A DNA stretch of 64,000 nucleotides from assembly GCF_018717645.1 (NCBI RefSeq), contig NZ_JAFLHG010000003.1, forward strand, positions 62,001 through 126,000, given 5' to 3'. Source of the stretch: Microbacterium flavum (lineage in GTDB: Bacteria > Actinomycetota > Actinomycetes > Actinomycetales > Microbacteriaceae). The position numbers were made by a program, and so were the translations under genes. Below, in pieces: positions 1 to 8,373 of the stretch. The stretch's first letter is position 1. Each line of letters starts with the position of its first letter. The notes under the pieces are model-generated. The model worked only from the letters and a program-made list of their open reading frames with translations, searched no databases and was not told the origin of the DNA.

Positions 1-2065
1 CCGCCTTCACGAGCGAGAAGAAGCGCTCGCGTGAGGCGACGTCCATCGTGGCCGCGACGTCCGCGTAGCGGTCGGCCGCGTCGCTGTTGCGCTTCTCGAT
101 CGACGGCGCGGAGGCCAGGAGCACCGCCGCGGCGACCTGATCGATGTGCCGCATCGCGATGCTCGGGTCGCCGTAGCGGGCGAAGATGACCTCGCCCTGC
201 TCGGTGAGCTTGAAGCGCCCGTCGACGGAATGCGGCGGCTGGGCCAGGATCGCGGAGTTGGCGGGGCCGCCGCCGCGGCCGAGCGCTCCGCCACGCCCGT
301 GGAAGAGGGTCAGCGCGATGCCGGCATCCTGCGCCCACGCGGCGATCTTCGCCTGCGCCTCGTAGAGGGCGAGGTTCGCGGCGACGGGTCCGACGTCCTT
401 CGAGGAGTCGGAGTACCCGAGCATGACCTCGAGGCGGCGGTCCGTGGCATCCAGCCTGCTCGCGAAGTCGGGGTGCGTGACGATCTCGGCCATGATCCCG
501 GGGGCGGCCTGCAGATCGGCGAACGTCTCGAACAGGGGGATGACATCGAGAACGGGCGGCGTTCCGCCGGGGCCCACCGCGTGGCGCGCGAGGGCGTGGA
601 CGGTCGCGAGATCGTCGGCCGACTGGGTGAAGGACACGATGTAGCGGCCCGCGGCATCCGGACCGTACCGGTGCTGGATCTGCGCGATCGTGCGGAAGAC
701 CTCGAGCACCTCTTCGGCCTGCGTGCTGAGCGCGTCGCCCGCCTCGCATTCGGCGAGGACCTTCGCGTGCACGGCGGAGTGCTGGCGAACCTCGAGCTCG
801 GCGAGGTGGAACCCGAAGGTCTCGACCTGCCAGATCAGCTGCTGGAGGTGCCCGTACGCCTGGCGCGGGGCGCTCGCCGCGACGAGGGAGTCCTGCACGA
901 TCCGGAGGTCCTCGAGCAGCTCGCGCGGCTCGCGGTACCCGAGGTCGGCGTCGCGGCGTCGGGTGGCGACGATGCGGCGGGTGAGGAGGAGGAGTGCCCG
1001 CTTGTGCGGTTCGTGCGCGGCACGCTTCGTCGCATCGGCGGCGCCGTCCTCGTCCGCAGCTGCGAGGCGCTGCAGGAGCGCGGTCAGTCCGGCGCTCGGA
1101 GGCGTCGTGTCCTCCGCGAGCGTCAGGGTGTTCGCGATCCGACCGGCGGAGTTGGCGAGGCCGAGGAGCACGTGCTCCGCCGCGATGCCCGCCGCCTTCT
1201 TGGTCACCGATGCCGTGACGAACGGGTTGCCGTCGCGGTCGCCGCCGACCCAGGTGCCGAGGCGGACGAAGGGGCGGATGACGGGCGCGCGGCTGCCCGC
1301 GGCCGGACCCTGCAGGGCGTCGTCGACGCGACGGTAGACGTGCGGCACGGCGGTGTAGAGCGTCTCGTCGAAGACGGCCATGATCGCGCGCACCTCGTCG
1401 ACGGGGGTCGGCTTCTCGGCGCGCAGCGGCGCGGTGCGCCAGAGCGTGTCGACCTCCTCGAGCATGCGGCGCTCGGCGCGGCGCTCGTCCGCGCCTCCCG
1501 CGAGCGCGGCGTCGTGCTCGCCCAGGAGCGCGACGAGGCGCCGGATGCTCGTCGACACGGCGCGGCGGCGTGCCTCGGTGGGGTGTGCGGTGAAGACGGG
1601 GTGGAAGCGGAGATCGCGCAGCCGACGAAGGGCGGTGTCGTCGCCGACCTCGGCGGACAGGCGCACGAAGGCGGCGGCGACCGAGTCGACCGCGTCCTCC
1701 TTGTCGGGGCGGCCGTCGCGCTCGCGCAGCACGCGCACGCGCTGGTGCTCCTCGGCGAGGTTGACGAGGTGGAAATAGACGGTGAAGGCGCGGGCGACTT
1801 CGTCCGCGCGCGCGATCGAGAACGAGTCCGCGATCTCGGCGGCCCGTTCGAACGCCTCGGCGGATTCGTCGGTGTAGGCGGCGATCGTCGCCTGGCGCAG
1901 CCGCTCGACGTCGTCGTACAGGCCGGGGGAGCCGCTCTCGCGCAGGACACGGCCGAGGAGGGCTCCGAGCATGCGCACGTCGGCGCGCATGCGTTCGGGG
2001 AGCTCCTGCTCGGCCTCGTAGCGTCCGACGAGGTCGATGGCTTCGGTGCGGGTCAGTTCGCGCAT
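1..2065 (-). CDS. ppc: Phosphoenolpyruvate carboxylase, 3' end outside window
   Basis: Carboxylates phosphoenolpyruvate to oxaloacetate, the cytosolic anaplerotic step feeding the TCA cycle. The frame is open from the ATG at 2065 to the window edge (688 codons), so roughly the last 200 residues of a ~890-residue enzyme are missing. Visible family motifs are FHPVFTAHPTEARRR (catalytic His) near residue 155, LGYSDSSKDVG near 550 and FHGRGG near 588. The start directly follows GGAGGG and also lies 6 nt behind a TAGCGT box. It diverges from nhaA across 151 bp. Family assignment is secure. Confidence 0.96.
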   Translation of the reverse strand, partial: MRELTRTEAIDLVGRYEAEQELPERMRADVRMLGALLGRVLRESGSPGLYDDVERLRQATIAAYTDESAEAFERAAEIADSFSIARADEVARAFTVYFHLVNLAEEHQRVRVLRERDGRPDKEDAVDSVAAAFVRLSAEVGDDTALRRLRDLRFHPVFTAHPTEARRRAVSTSIRRLVALLGEHDAALAGGADERRAERRMLEEVDTLWRTAPLRAEKPTPVDEVRAIMAVFDETLYTAVPHVYRRVDDALQGPAAGSRAPVIRPFVRLGTWVGGDRDGNPFVTASVTKKAAGIAAEHVLLGLANSAGRIANTLTLAEDTTPPSAGLTALLQRLAAADEDGAADATKRAAHEPHKRALLLLTRRIVATRRRDADLGYREPRELLEDLRIVQDSLVAASAPRQAYGHLQQLIWQVETFGFHLAELEVRQHSAVHAKVLAECEAGDALSTQAEEVLEVFRTIAQIQHRYGPDAAGRYIVSFTQSADDLATVHALARHAVGPGGTPPVLDVIPLFETFADLQAAPGIMAEIVTHPDFASRLDATDRRLEVMLGYSDSSKDVGPVAANLALYEAQAKIAAWAQDAGIALTLFHGRGGALGRGGGPANSAILAQPPHSVDGRFKLTEQGEVIFARYGDPSIAMRHIDQVAAAVLLASAPSIEKRNSDAADRYADVAATMDVASRERFFSLVKA

Positions 2066-2071
2066 CCCTCC

Positions 2072-2077
2072 ACGCTA
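2072..2077 (-). promoter_or_regulatory. -10 box for ppc (near-leaderless)
   Basis: On the minus strand TAGCGT ends 6 nt before the ppc ATG. Transcription would then start at or next to the start codon. The box is read by eye; the same arrangement recurs at many genes in this window. Confidence 0.45.
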
Positions 2078-2216
2078 ACGCCCGGGTGTTTCCGTTATGT
2101 CACGCGTTACGATGGGTGGTGGTGTGCCGGGAAGTCTGGTCGGCGTCCTCGTCCGCGACCCGTCGGCGTCCCGTCGCGAACCCGCGGCGTCCGCCGCACA
2201 ACCAGAAGGCAGATGC

Positions 2217-3413
2217 ATGAGCCTGCTCCGTTCCGACCGCTTCCCCGCCGTCGTCCTCCTCTCCGCCGCCGCTGTCGGCCTCCTCGTCGCCAACACCCCC
2301 GTCGGGGGGGCGGTGGATGCCGCGATGCACGTGCACCTGGGTATCCCGGGCGTGTTCGACCTGTCGATCGAGCACTGGATCAAAGACGGCTTGTTGGCGG
2401 TCTTCTTCTTCGTCGTCGCCGTCGAGCTGCAGTTCGAGCTCACGAGCGGCGAGCTCAACTCGGCGCGCAAGGCGGTGCAGCCCGCCATCGCCGCGGCGGG
2501 CGGCATCCTCGTGCCGATCGCGGTGTTCCTCCTCTTCGCGGCGGGAACGGACAGCGCGTCCGGTTGGCCGATCCCCACCGCGACCGACATCGCCTTCGCC
2601 CTCGGCGTCCTCGCGGTGTTCGGCCGGGGGCTGCCTCCCGCGCTGCGCATCTTCCTGCTCGCGCTCGCGATCCTCGACGACATCGTGGGGATCATCTTCA
2701 TCGCAGTGCTGTTCACGAGCGGCGTGAACCTGGGGATGCTCGTCGCGGCGGCCGTCGGGGTCGTCGTCTTCGGCCTGCTCAGTCGTCAGCTCGACACGCG
2801 CGGCCGGCGCCCGATCGCGGTCGCGCTCGTGATCGTCGCGATCCTCACATGGGCCTTCGTTGCCGTCTCCGGCGTGCACGCGACGATCGCGGGCGTCGCG
2901 CTCGGGCTCGCCATGGCGCAGAGCCCCGCCCTGCGGGTGCGGCACGCGCTGGAACCGTGGGTGAATGGGCTCGTGCTGCCGCTCTTCGCGTTCTCGGCGG
3001 CGCTCGTCGTGATCCCCTCCGTCTCTCCGAGCGAGCTCCAGCCTGCGTTCTGGGGCGTCGCGGTCGCCCTTCCGCTCGGCAAGATCATCGGCATCTCGCT
3101 GTTCGGCTGGCTGGCGCTGCGCATCGGCCGTGAGCGCGGAGCCGCGCCGGCGCTGCCGTTCGCCGATCTCCTGGCCGCCGGGGCGCTCGGAGGAATCGGA
3201 TTCACGGTGTCGCTGCTCCTCGGCGAGCTCGCGTTCGCGCGCGATGCGCTGCTGCGCGACGAGGCGATCCTCGGCGTTCTCGCGGGTTCCGTCGTCGCCC
3301 TGGTCCTCGCGAGCGTCCTCGTGTCCTCGCGCGCACGTCACTATCGGCGCCGCGCACGCGCCGGGCGACCCGCATTCGAGGACGGGCCCCCGTCGGGGGC
3401 CGAGCCCGCATGA
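2217..3413 (+). CDS. nhaA: Na+/H+ antiporter NhaA
   Basis: Integral membrane antiporter exchanging cytoplasmic Na+ for external H+ in pH and salt homeostasis. The protein has 398 residues and about 11-12 hydrophobic segments. The NhaA signature is clear: ATDIAFALGVLA, followed by LALAILDDIVGI, whose adjacent aspartates are the ion-binding pair of the family. I chose the ATG at 2217 because AGAAGG lies 7 nt upstream and the encoded MSLLRSDRFPA fits the family start; the frame is open further upstream. A TACGAT box at 2108-2113 would leave a leader of about 100 nt. The stop overlaps the mazG start (ATGA), so the two are probably cotranscribed. Confidence 0.94.
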   Translation: MSLLRSDRFPAVVLLSAAAVGLLVANTPVGGAVDAAMHVHLGIPGVFDLSIEHWIKDGLLAVFFFVVAVELQFELTSGELNSARKAVQPAIAAAGGILVPIAVFLLFAAGTDSASGWPIPTATDIAFALGVLAVFGRGLPPALRIFLLALAILDDIVGIIFIAVLFTSGVNLGMLVAAAVGVVVFGLLSRQLDTRGRRPIAVALVIVAILTWAFVAVSGVHATIAGVALGLAMAQSPALRVRHALEPWVNGLVLPLFAFSAALVVIPSVSPSELQPAFWGVAVALPLGKIIGISLFGWLALRIGRERGAAPALPFADLLAAGALGGIGFTVSLLLGELAFARDALLRDEAILGVLAGSVVALVLASVLVSSRARHYRRRARAGRPAFEDGPPSGAEPA

Positions 3414-4195
3414 GCGCCGCCGACGATTCCGGCGCCTCCCGCGACGAGCTGCGGCGGGCGGCCGACACGATGCGCGCCGTCCGCGAGCGGTGCGTCTGGT
3501 CGCAGCGGATCACCCACGAGGATCTCGTGCCCTACCTCGTCGAGGAGTCCGCCGAGCTGATCGACGCCGTCGAAGTCGGAAGTCGCGCGGACCTCCGGGA
3601 GGAGCTCGGCGACCTCCTCTGGCAGGTGCTCTTCCACGCGGCCGTCGCTGCGGAGGACCCGGACGACCCCTTCACGATCGATGACGTCGCGGCGGGCCTC
3701 GCGGACAAGATGGTGCGGCGGCATCCGCATGTGTTCGGCGATGCCGTCGCGACCACCCCCGACGAGGTGCTCGTGCACTGGAACGCGGCGAAGGCGGCCG
3801 AGAAGCACAGCCGTCGCTCGGTGCTGGACGGCGTCTCGCCCCACATGCCCTCCCTCGCCCTCGCGCAGAAGCTCCTCGGCAAGGCCGCCCAGGTCGGCGT
3901 GACCCGCCCGGCCGCCGCCCTCCCGCTCCCCGCCCCCGCCGCCCCCGCCCCGCCCCTGACCGCGAGACACCACGGGGGCGCCGAGACACCGGATGTGGAC
4001 CCGCGTCTCGGCGCGGAAACGGCGTCTCGCGGCGAGGCGGAGGACGAGCTCGGCGACGCGCTGCTCGCGCTGGTCGCGACGGCCCGCGAGCGCGGGTGGG
4101 ATGCCGAGCGGGCGCTCCGCGGCGCGATCCGGCGGCTCGAGGGCGACGTCCGCGCGGCGGAGGCGCCGGCCCCGCCGGGCGACCTGGAACAATAG
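3410..4195 (+). CDS. mazG: MazG-family nucleoside triphosphate pyrophosphohydrolase
   Basis: Predicted to hydrolyse (d)NTPs to monophosphates and pyrophosphate, cleaning the nucleotide pool. The N-terminal half (residues 10-150) carries the MazG core, with acidic EESAEL and EELGDLL motifs that bind Mg2+. The C-terminal part repeats the EDELGDALLALV pattern near 205-217. Between them lies a Pro/Ala-rich stretch (about 163-205) encoded partly by a palindromic repeat, which looks like an in-frame insertion. The ATG overlaps the nhaA stop, and hisS begins 4 nt after this stop. Length 261 residues. Confidence 0.92.
   Translation: MSAADDSGASRDELRRAADTMRAVRERCVWSQRITHEDLVPYLVEESAELIDAVEVGSRADLREELGDLLWQVLFHAAVAAEDPDDPFTIDDVAAGLADKMVRRHPHVFGDAVATTPDEVLVHWNAAKAAEKHSRRSVLDGVSPHMPSLALAQKLLGKAAQVGVTRPAAALPLPAPAAPAPPLTARHHGGAETPDVDPRLGAETASRGEAEDELGDALLALVATARERGWDAERALRGAIRRLEGDVRAAEAPAPPGDLEQ
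3961..4031. repeat. Nested palindromic repeat inside the mazG linker
   Basis: The outer arms are CGCGAGAC (3961-3968) and GTCTCGCG (4024-4031). Inside them lies a perfect 10-bp inverted repeat, GCGCCGAGAC (3978-3987) and GTCTCGGCGC (4005-4014), around a 17-nt loop. It is read through in frame by mazG as part of the low-complexity linker between the two MazG segments. The arms share a GAGAC core, suggesting a palindromic unit that landed in the gene. Confidence 0.6.
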
Positions 4196-4199
4196 TCCT

Positions 4200-5507
4200 G
4201 TGGCATCCGTGAACCCGCCGCGCGGCATGCGCGACTTCCTCCCCGCCGACAAGGCCCGCCGCGAGCGCGTGCTCGCCGTCATCCGCGACCGCTACCGCGC
4301 GCACGGGTTCGACGAGATCGAAACGCCCGTCATGGAGGACTACGCGCGGCTGCACGCCGGCATCGGCGGCGACAACGAGAAGCTCGCGTTCAACGTCCTG
4401 AAGCGGGGGCTGGATGCCGCGGCGCTCCGGTCCGCCGCAGACGAGGAGGCCATCGACACCCGGGCGCTCGCCGATCTGGGGCTGCGGTACGACCTCACCG
4501 TCCCGCTCGCACGGTTCTACGCCACGCACCGCGCGGAGCTGCCGAGCGTCTTCCGGTCGATCCAGATGGCGCCCGTCTGGCGCGCCGAGCGGCCCCAGAA
4601 GGGGCGGTACCGCCAGTTCGTGCAGTGCGACATCGACATCATCGGCGATGCGGGCCCCCGCGCCGAGGCGGAGCTCCTCGTCGCGAGCCTCGACACCCTC
4701 GATGCGCTGGGACTGTCCGGCGGCACGATCCGCATCAACGACCGCCGCGTCCTGGACTGGATGCTCGGGCACTTCGGCTTCTCCGAGGCGGAGCGGCCCG
4801 GGGTGCTGATCACGATCGACAAGCTCGACAAGATCGGCTCGGAGGGGGTCGCCGCGGAACTCCGCGATCGCGGCGCGACAGCCGAGGCGGTGGATGCCTT
4901 TGCGGCGTTCCTGCGGCGGCCGCAGACGCTCGAGTTCCGCCCCTACGGCGAGGCGCAGATCCGCAAGGCCCTGCCGGACGGGGCTCCCGACGACGTCGTC
5001 GAGGGACTCGTGGCGATCGGCGCGGCGGTGGGCGCGACGCGTGCGGCGGCGGATGCCGTCTCCGGCGTCCCGCTCGTCTTCGATCCCTTCCTGGTGCGCG
5101 GGATGGGGTACTACACCGGGACCATCTTCGAGCTCGCCCACCCGAGCGTGGACTACTCGCTCGGCGGCGGGGGCCGCTACGACGGCATGATCGGACGTTT
5201 CCTCGGCCAGGACGTTCCGGCGGTCGGCTTCTCGTTCGGGTTCGAGCGGCTCGTCGACCTCCTCGAGGCATCCCCGGGCGACGGCGCGGCGGCGCTCGTC
5301 CTCGTCCACGAGCGCGACGTGCCGATCGGCGAGCTCGTCGTCCTGAAATCGACACTGATCGCGGAAGGCGCCCGCGTGCGCCTCGAGCAGCGGACGAAGA
5401 ACCTCAAGGCCCTGCTCGAGCGCGCGGCCGCCGACGGATACACGTCGTTCGCGACCGTCGCGGCGGGTCAATCGCGGGGCGACCTCGAGGTCAAGCCGCT
5501 GTCCTGA
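4200..5507 (+). CDS. hisS: Histidyl-tRNA synthetase
   Basis: Class II aminoacyl-tRNA synthetase charging tRNA-His. The 435-residue protein begins with NPPRGMRDFLP and contains RYDLTVPLARFYA (motif 2 region), PVWRAERPQKGRYRQF, GMGYYTGTIFEL and the motif 3 segment FSFGFERL. An anticodon-binding domain occupies about the last 90 residues. The GTG at 4200 is the only start placing the PRGMRDF motif at the N terminus, 4 nt after the mazG stop. The 3' end overlaps the convergent permease gene by 17 bp. Confidence 0.95.
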   Translation: MASVNPPRGMRDFLPADKARRERVLAVIRDRYRAHGFDEIETPVMEDYARLHAGIGGDNEKLAFNVLKRGLDAAALRSAADEEAIDTRALADLGLRYDLTVPLARFYATHRAELPSVFRSIQMAPVWRAERPQKGRYRQFVQCDIDIIGDAGPRAEAELLVASLDTLDALGLSGGTIRINDRRVLDWMLGHFGFSEAERPGVLITIDKLDKIGSEGVAAELRDRGATAEAVDAFAAFLRRPQTLEFRPYGEAQIRKALPDGAPDDVVEGLVAIGAAVGATRAAADAVSGVPLVFDPFLVRGMGYYTGTIFELAHPSVDYSLGGGGRYDGMIGRFLGQDVPAVGFSFGFERLVDLLEASPGDGAAALVLVHERDVPIGELVVLKSTLIAEGARVRLEQRTKNLKALLERAAADGYTSFATVAAGQSRGDLEVKPLS

Positions 5508-6738
5508 GCCGCAGCGCCCGGTGGGCGATGCCGGCGGCGACGACGAGGATGCCCACGGCGACGCTCTGCCAGGGGAGTGTGAGCGCCAGCACGAGGCATC
5601 CGGCCGCGCCGAGCACCTGCAGAGGGCGCGGGTACCGGCGGGCGCCGGGGCCTTGCTTCCACGCGGCGACGTTCGCGACGAGGTAGTACAGGAGCACGCC
5701 GAACGACGAGAAGCCGATCGCCCCGCGCAGGTCGGCGACGGCGATGAGCGCGATCACGACGATCCCGAGTGCGAGCTCCGCGCGGTGGGGCACGTGTCGG
5801 CGCGGATGCACGGCCGCGAGCGCCGTCGGCAGGTCGCCCTCGCGGGCCATCGCGAAGGTCGTGCGCCCGACGCCGGCGATGAGGGCGAGGAGCGCGCCGA
5901 GGGACGCGACCGCCGCACCCACGCGCACCACCGGCGGCGCCCACGACCACCCGGCGGAGGCCGCGGCCGCGAGCGGCTCGGTGGAGGCCGCGGCTGCGGC
6001 CGGGCCGAGCGCGGAGAGCACCGTGACGGCGACGATCGCGTAGACGAGCACCGCGATCGCGAAGGTGAGCACGATCGCGCGGGGGATGGTGCGCCGCGGA
6101 TCGCGGACCTCTTCGCCGAGCGTCGCGACGCGCGCGTACCCGGCGAACGCGAAGAACAGCAGCCCCGCCGACTGCAGGATGCCGTACAGGTCCCGTCCAC
6201 CGGAGGCCGCGTCCGCGAGGGGCTCTGCCGCGGCGTGCGGCGCGGCGAGCCCCGCGGCCACCGCGACGGCGAGGCAGAGCAGGACGATGACGACGATCAC
6301 GCGTGTCAGCTGCGCTGTGCGGGTGACGCCGAGGAGGTTCGTCGCGGTCAGCGCGACCACCGCGGCGATCGCGACGGGCCGCTCCGCTCCGGCCGGCGCC
6401 GCGTAGGCGGCGAAGGTCATCGCCATCGCTGCGCAGCTCGCGGTCTTGCCGACCACGAAGCCCCAGCCGGCGACGAAGCCCCACCACGGCCCGAGCTCGG
6501 CGCGCCCGTAGGCGTACGTGCCTCCCGCCACCGGGTGCGCTGCGGCGAGCTGGGCGGACGCGGTGGCGTTGCAGAAGGCCACGACCGCGGCGATCGCGAG
6601 CCCGACGAGCAGAGCGCTGCCCGCCGCCGCTGCGGCGGGCGCCCATACGGCGAACACCCCCGCTCCGATCATCGACCCGAGCCCGAGCGCGACGGCGTCG
6701 CCGAGTCCGAGACGGCGCGCGAGCCCGGGCGTGGTCAT
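5491..6738 (-). CDS. APC-family amino acid permease
   Basis: Membrane transporter of the amino acid-polyamine-organocation superfamily; the substrate cannot be told from sequence. It has 415 residues, about 12 hydrophobic segments, and begins TPGLARRLGLGDAVALGLG then SMIGAGVF, the typical APC helix 1 with its unwound glycine motif. The ATG at 6738 is chosen because this motif normally sits near the N terminus and a TACAGT box lies 7 nt upstream. It converges on hisS with a 17-bp overlap and no visible terminator between them. Confidence 0.88.
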   Translation of the reverse strand: MTTPGLARRLGLGDAVALGLGSMIGAGVFAVWAPAAAAAGSALLVGLAIAAVVAFCNATASAQLAAAHPVAGGTYAYGRAELGPWWGFVAGWGFVVGKTASCAAMAMTFAAYAAPAGAERPVAIAAVVALTATNLLGVTRTAQLTRVIVVIVLLCLAVAVAAGLAAPHAAAEPLADAASGGRDLYGILQSAGLLFFAFAGYARVATLGEEVRDPRRTIPRAIVLTFAIAVLVYAIVAVTVLSALGPAAAAASTEPLAAAASAGWSWAPPVVRVGAAVASLGALLALIAGVGRTTFAMAREGDLPTALAAVHPRRHVPHRAELALGIVVIALIAVADLRGAIGFSSFGVLLYYLVANVAAWKQGPGARRYPRPLQVLGAAGCLVLALTLPWQSVAVGILVVAAGIAHRALRLRTAA

Positions 6739-6745
6739 GCGCCGC

Positions 6746-6751
6746 ACTGTA
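6746..6751 (-). promoter_or_regulatory. -10 box for the APC permease (near-leaderless)
   Basis: TACAGT on the minus strand ends 7 nt before the permease ATG, the spacing expected for a leaderless transcript. No ribosome binding site is seen. Confidence 0.4.
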
Positions 6752-6835
6752 GTCCGTCGCCGTAGCCGCGTGGTGAACGGGGAGCGGCGGTGGCCGGTCA
6801 CCCGACGTTCACCCGCGCACGGTGGACTGGCCCGC

Positions 6836-8227
6836 ATGGAGCCGCAGTCGCGCCGTTCTCGCCCGGGTCGCCCGGGTCGCCCCCATCGCCGGAATCGCGC
6901 GGATCACCCGCATCGTCCGGCGGCGGGAGGCGAGCGCCGGCTGGCGCATCTCGCCGTGCGCCGCCTCGGCATCCTCGGCATCGCGGCGTCGGCTGCCGTC
7001 CTCGGCGGCGTCGCGGCGCGGGAGCTGCTGACCCGGCAGGCCGCGGTCGCACGGCGGCGCATCGGCAAGCCGCTCGGCGAGGTCGCGGTGGCGGCAGACC
7101 GGATCTGGCGGCCGCGGCTCGGCGGACGCCCCGTCGAGCTCCTCCTCGCGGGCGACTCGATCGCCGCGGGGCTCGGTGCGGAGCGTCCCAAGGACGTCCT
7201 CGGCGCGCGGATCGCGAAGGGGGTCGCCGCGTTCCTGCGTCGCCCCGTGCAGCTCCGGATCGTCGCCGCGGTCGGGGCCGAGTCGCGCGACCTCGTCCGT
7301 CAGCTCGACCGTCTGCCCGCGGGGTACACGCCGGATGTCGCGGTGATCATCGTGGGCGGCAATGACGTGACCCACCGCACGCCGGTGCTCACGGCGGCGG
7401 CTCAGCTGCAGGATGCCGTGACCCGGCTGCGCGCGATCGGAGCGGAGGTCGTCGTCGGCACGTGCCCGGACCTCGGGGCGCTCCGGCCGGTGCCGCAGCC
7501 GCTCCGGAGCATCGGCGGGCAGGCATCCCGTCAGCTCGCCCGCGCCCAGTCGACGGCCGCGAGCCGGGCGGGCGCCCGGGTCGTCTCGCTCCGTCGCGCG
7601 GTGGGCCACCTGTTCGTCGCGAACCCCGACGACATGTTCAGCCTCGACCGGTTCCATCCGAGCGCCCTGGGCTATCGGCGCACGGCCGAGGCGCTCGTTC
7701 CCGAGGTGGTCGCCGCCCTCGCGGTGGCGGCAGGCGAACCCCGTGGTCGGACTGTGGCACCCGGCGCGGTGATGCGTCAGGATGCTGTCATGAGCCTGCA
7801 CGTGCGCACGAGCCTCCCGAAGAACGGTCCCGCGACCGCCATCGAACTCACCGACGCACAGGTCGCCGAGCTCGGCGGGGGGAGGACGGCGCCGGTACGC
7901 GTGCGCATCGGCGCGCGCGAAGCACGGCTGCGTCTCACCGTGATGGGCGGCAAGAACCTCATCGGGATGTCGAAGGCGGCGCGCGCACAGCTCGGCGTCG
8001 AGATCGGCGACACCGTCGATGCGCAGATCGAGCTGGATGACGCTCCACGCGAGATCGAGGTGCCGGGCGACCTCGCCACCGCGCTCGAGGACGCGGGTGC
8101 CCGCGGCACGTTCGACGCGCTCGCGCCGTCGCGCCGCAAGGAGCACGTGCGGGCGGTCACCGAGGCGAAGACGGCCGAGACCCGCGCGCGCCGCGTGGCC
8201 GCCGTCATGGACGCGCTCCGCGCGTAG
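6836..8227 (+). CDS. SGNH/GDSL hydrolase joined in frame to a YdeI/OmdA-type domain
   Basis: One uninterrupted frame of 463 residues with two unrelated halves. Residues 1-318 form an SGNH hydrolase: a hydrophobic N-terminal stretch (about 41-58), LLLAGDSIAAGLG with the nucleophile Ser near 108, IIVGGNDVTH, and DRFHPSALGY near the catalytic Asp/His. This type hydrolyses ester groups on lipids or envelope polymers. From the internal ATG at 7790, 145 residues resemble a DUF1905 plus OmdA (YdeI-like) protein, ending in an SRRKEHVR-type helical domain. There is no stop between them. The second half could instead be a separate gene starting at 7790. The ATG at 6836 follows a TGGACT box by 7-8 nt, but the start is uncertain. 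Confidence 0.7.
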   Translation: MEPQSRRSRPGRPGRPHRRNRADHPHRPAAGGERRLAHLAVRRLGILGIAASAAVLGGVAARELLTRQAAVARRRIGKPLGEVAVAADRIWRPRLGGRPVELLLAGDSIAAGLGAERPKDVLGARIAKGVAAFLRRPVQLRIVAAVGAESRDLVRQLDRLPAGYTPDVAVIIVGGNDVTHRTPVLTAAAQLQDAVTRLRAIGAEVVVGTCPDLGALRPVPQPLRSIGGQASRQLARAQSTAASRAGARVVSLRRAVGHLFVANPDDMFSLDRFHPSALGYRRTAEALVPEVVAALAVAAGEPRGRTVAPGAVMRQDAVMSLHVRTSLPKNGPATAIELTDAQVAELGGGRTAPVRVRIGAREARLRLTVMGGKNLIGMSKAARAQLGVEIGDTVDAQIELDDAPREIEVPGDLATALEDAGARGTFDALAPSRRKEHVRAVTEAKTAETRARRVAAVMDALRA

Positions 8228-8250
8228 GCGGCCCCAGGGGGCGGTGGGGC

Positions 8251-8319
8251 GGCGTTCGTCCGGCGCGGCACACGGAAGCCCGAGGCGGATTCGTGGCGTC
8301 CACGCCAGGTGAGCGCCAC
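8251..8319. repeat. 69-bp repeat, copy A (upstream of gntR)
   Basis: This segment aligns without gaps to 9819-9887. By manual count 50 of 69 positions match, with the longest shared blocks TCCGGCGCGGC, CGGAAGCCC and TGAGCGCC. The two copies are in direct orientation and flank the gntR-DUF1648 operon. I see no conserved hairpin or coding potential. Confidence 0.6.
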
Positions 8320-8332
8320 CGGGTCGCAGGGG

Positions 8333-8356
8333 CAACTGTTCTAGTTGTCATAGAAT
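8333..8356 (+). promoter_or_regulatory. Promoter and candidate GntR operator
   Basis: An inverted repeat CAACT-GTTCT-AGTTG (8333-8347) sits 3 nt upstream of a TAGAAT -10 box (8351-8356), covering the spacer of the gntR promoter. A repressor bound there would block the promoter, so gntR autoregulation is the simple reading. The arms are only 5 bp, so this is tentative. Confidence 0.45.
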
Positions 8357-8373
8357 GGATGCCAGGAGGACCC

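Noticed and set aside
2114-2216. Possible Na+ or Li+ riboswitch in the ~100-nt nhaA leader
   Set aside because: I could not recognise any known cation-riboswitch core or a convincing conserved stem; it may just be untranslated leader.
146-3133. Very long open frame on the plus strand across ppc and nhaA
   Set aside because: It is antisense to ppc and out of frame with nhaA. Its translation is Arg/Gly/Val-rich with no family motif, while ppc and nhaA are unmistakable. Such shadows are normal in high-G+C DNA.
3672-5471. Long antisense open frame opposite mazG and hisS
   Set aside because: Opposite two secure genes and without motifs; a third-position G+C artefact.
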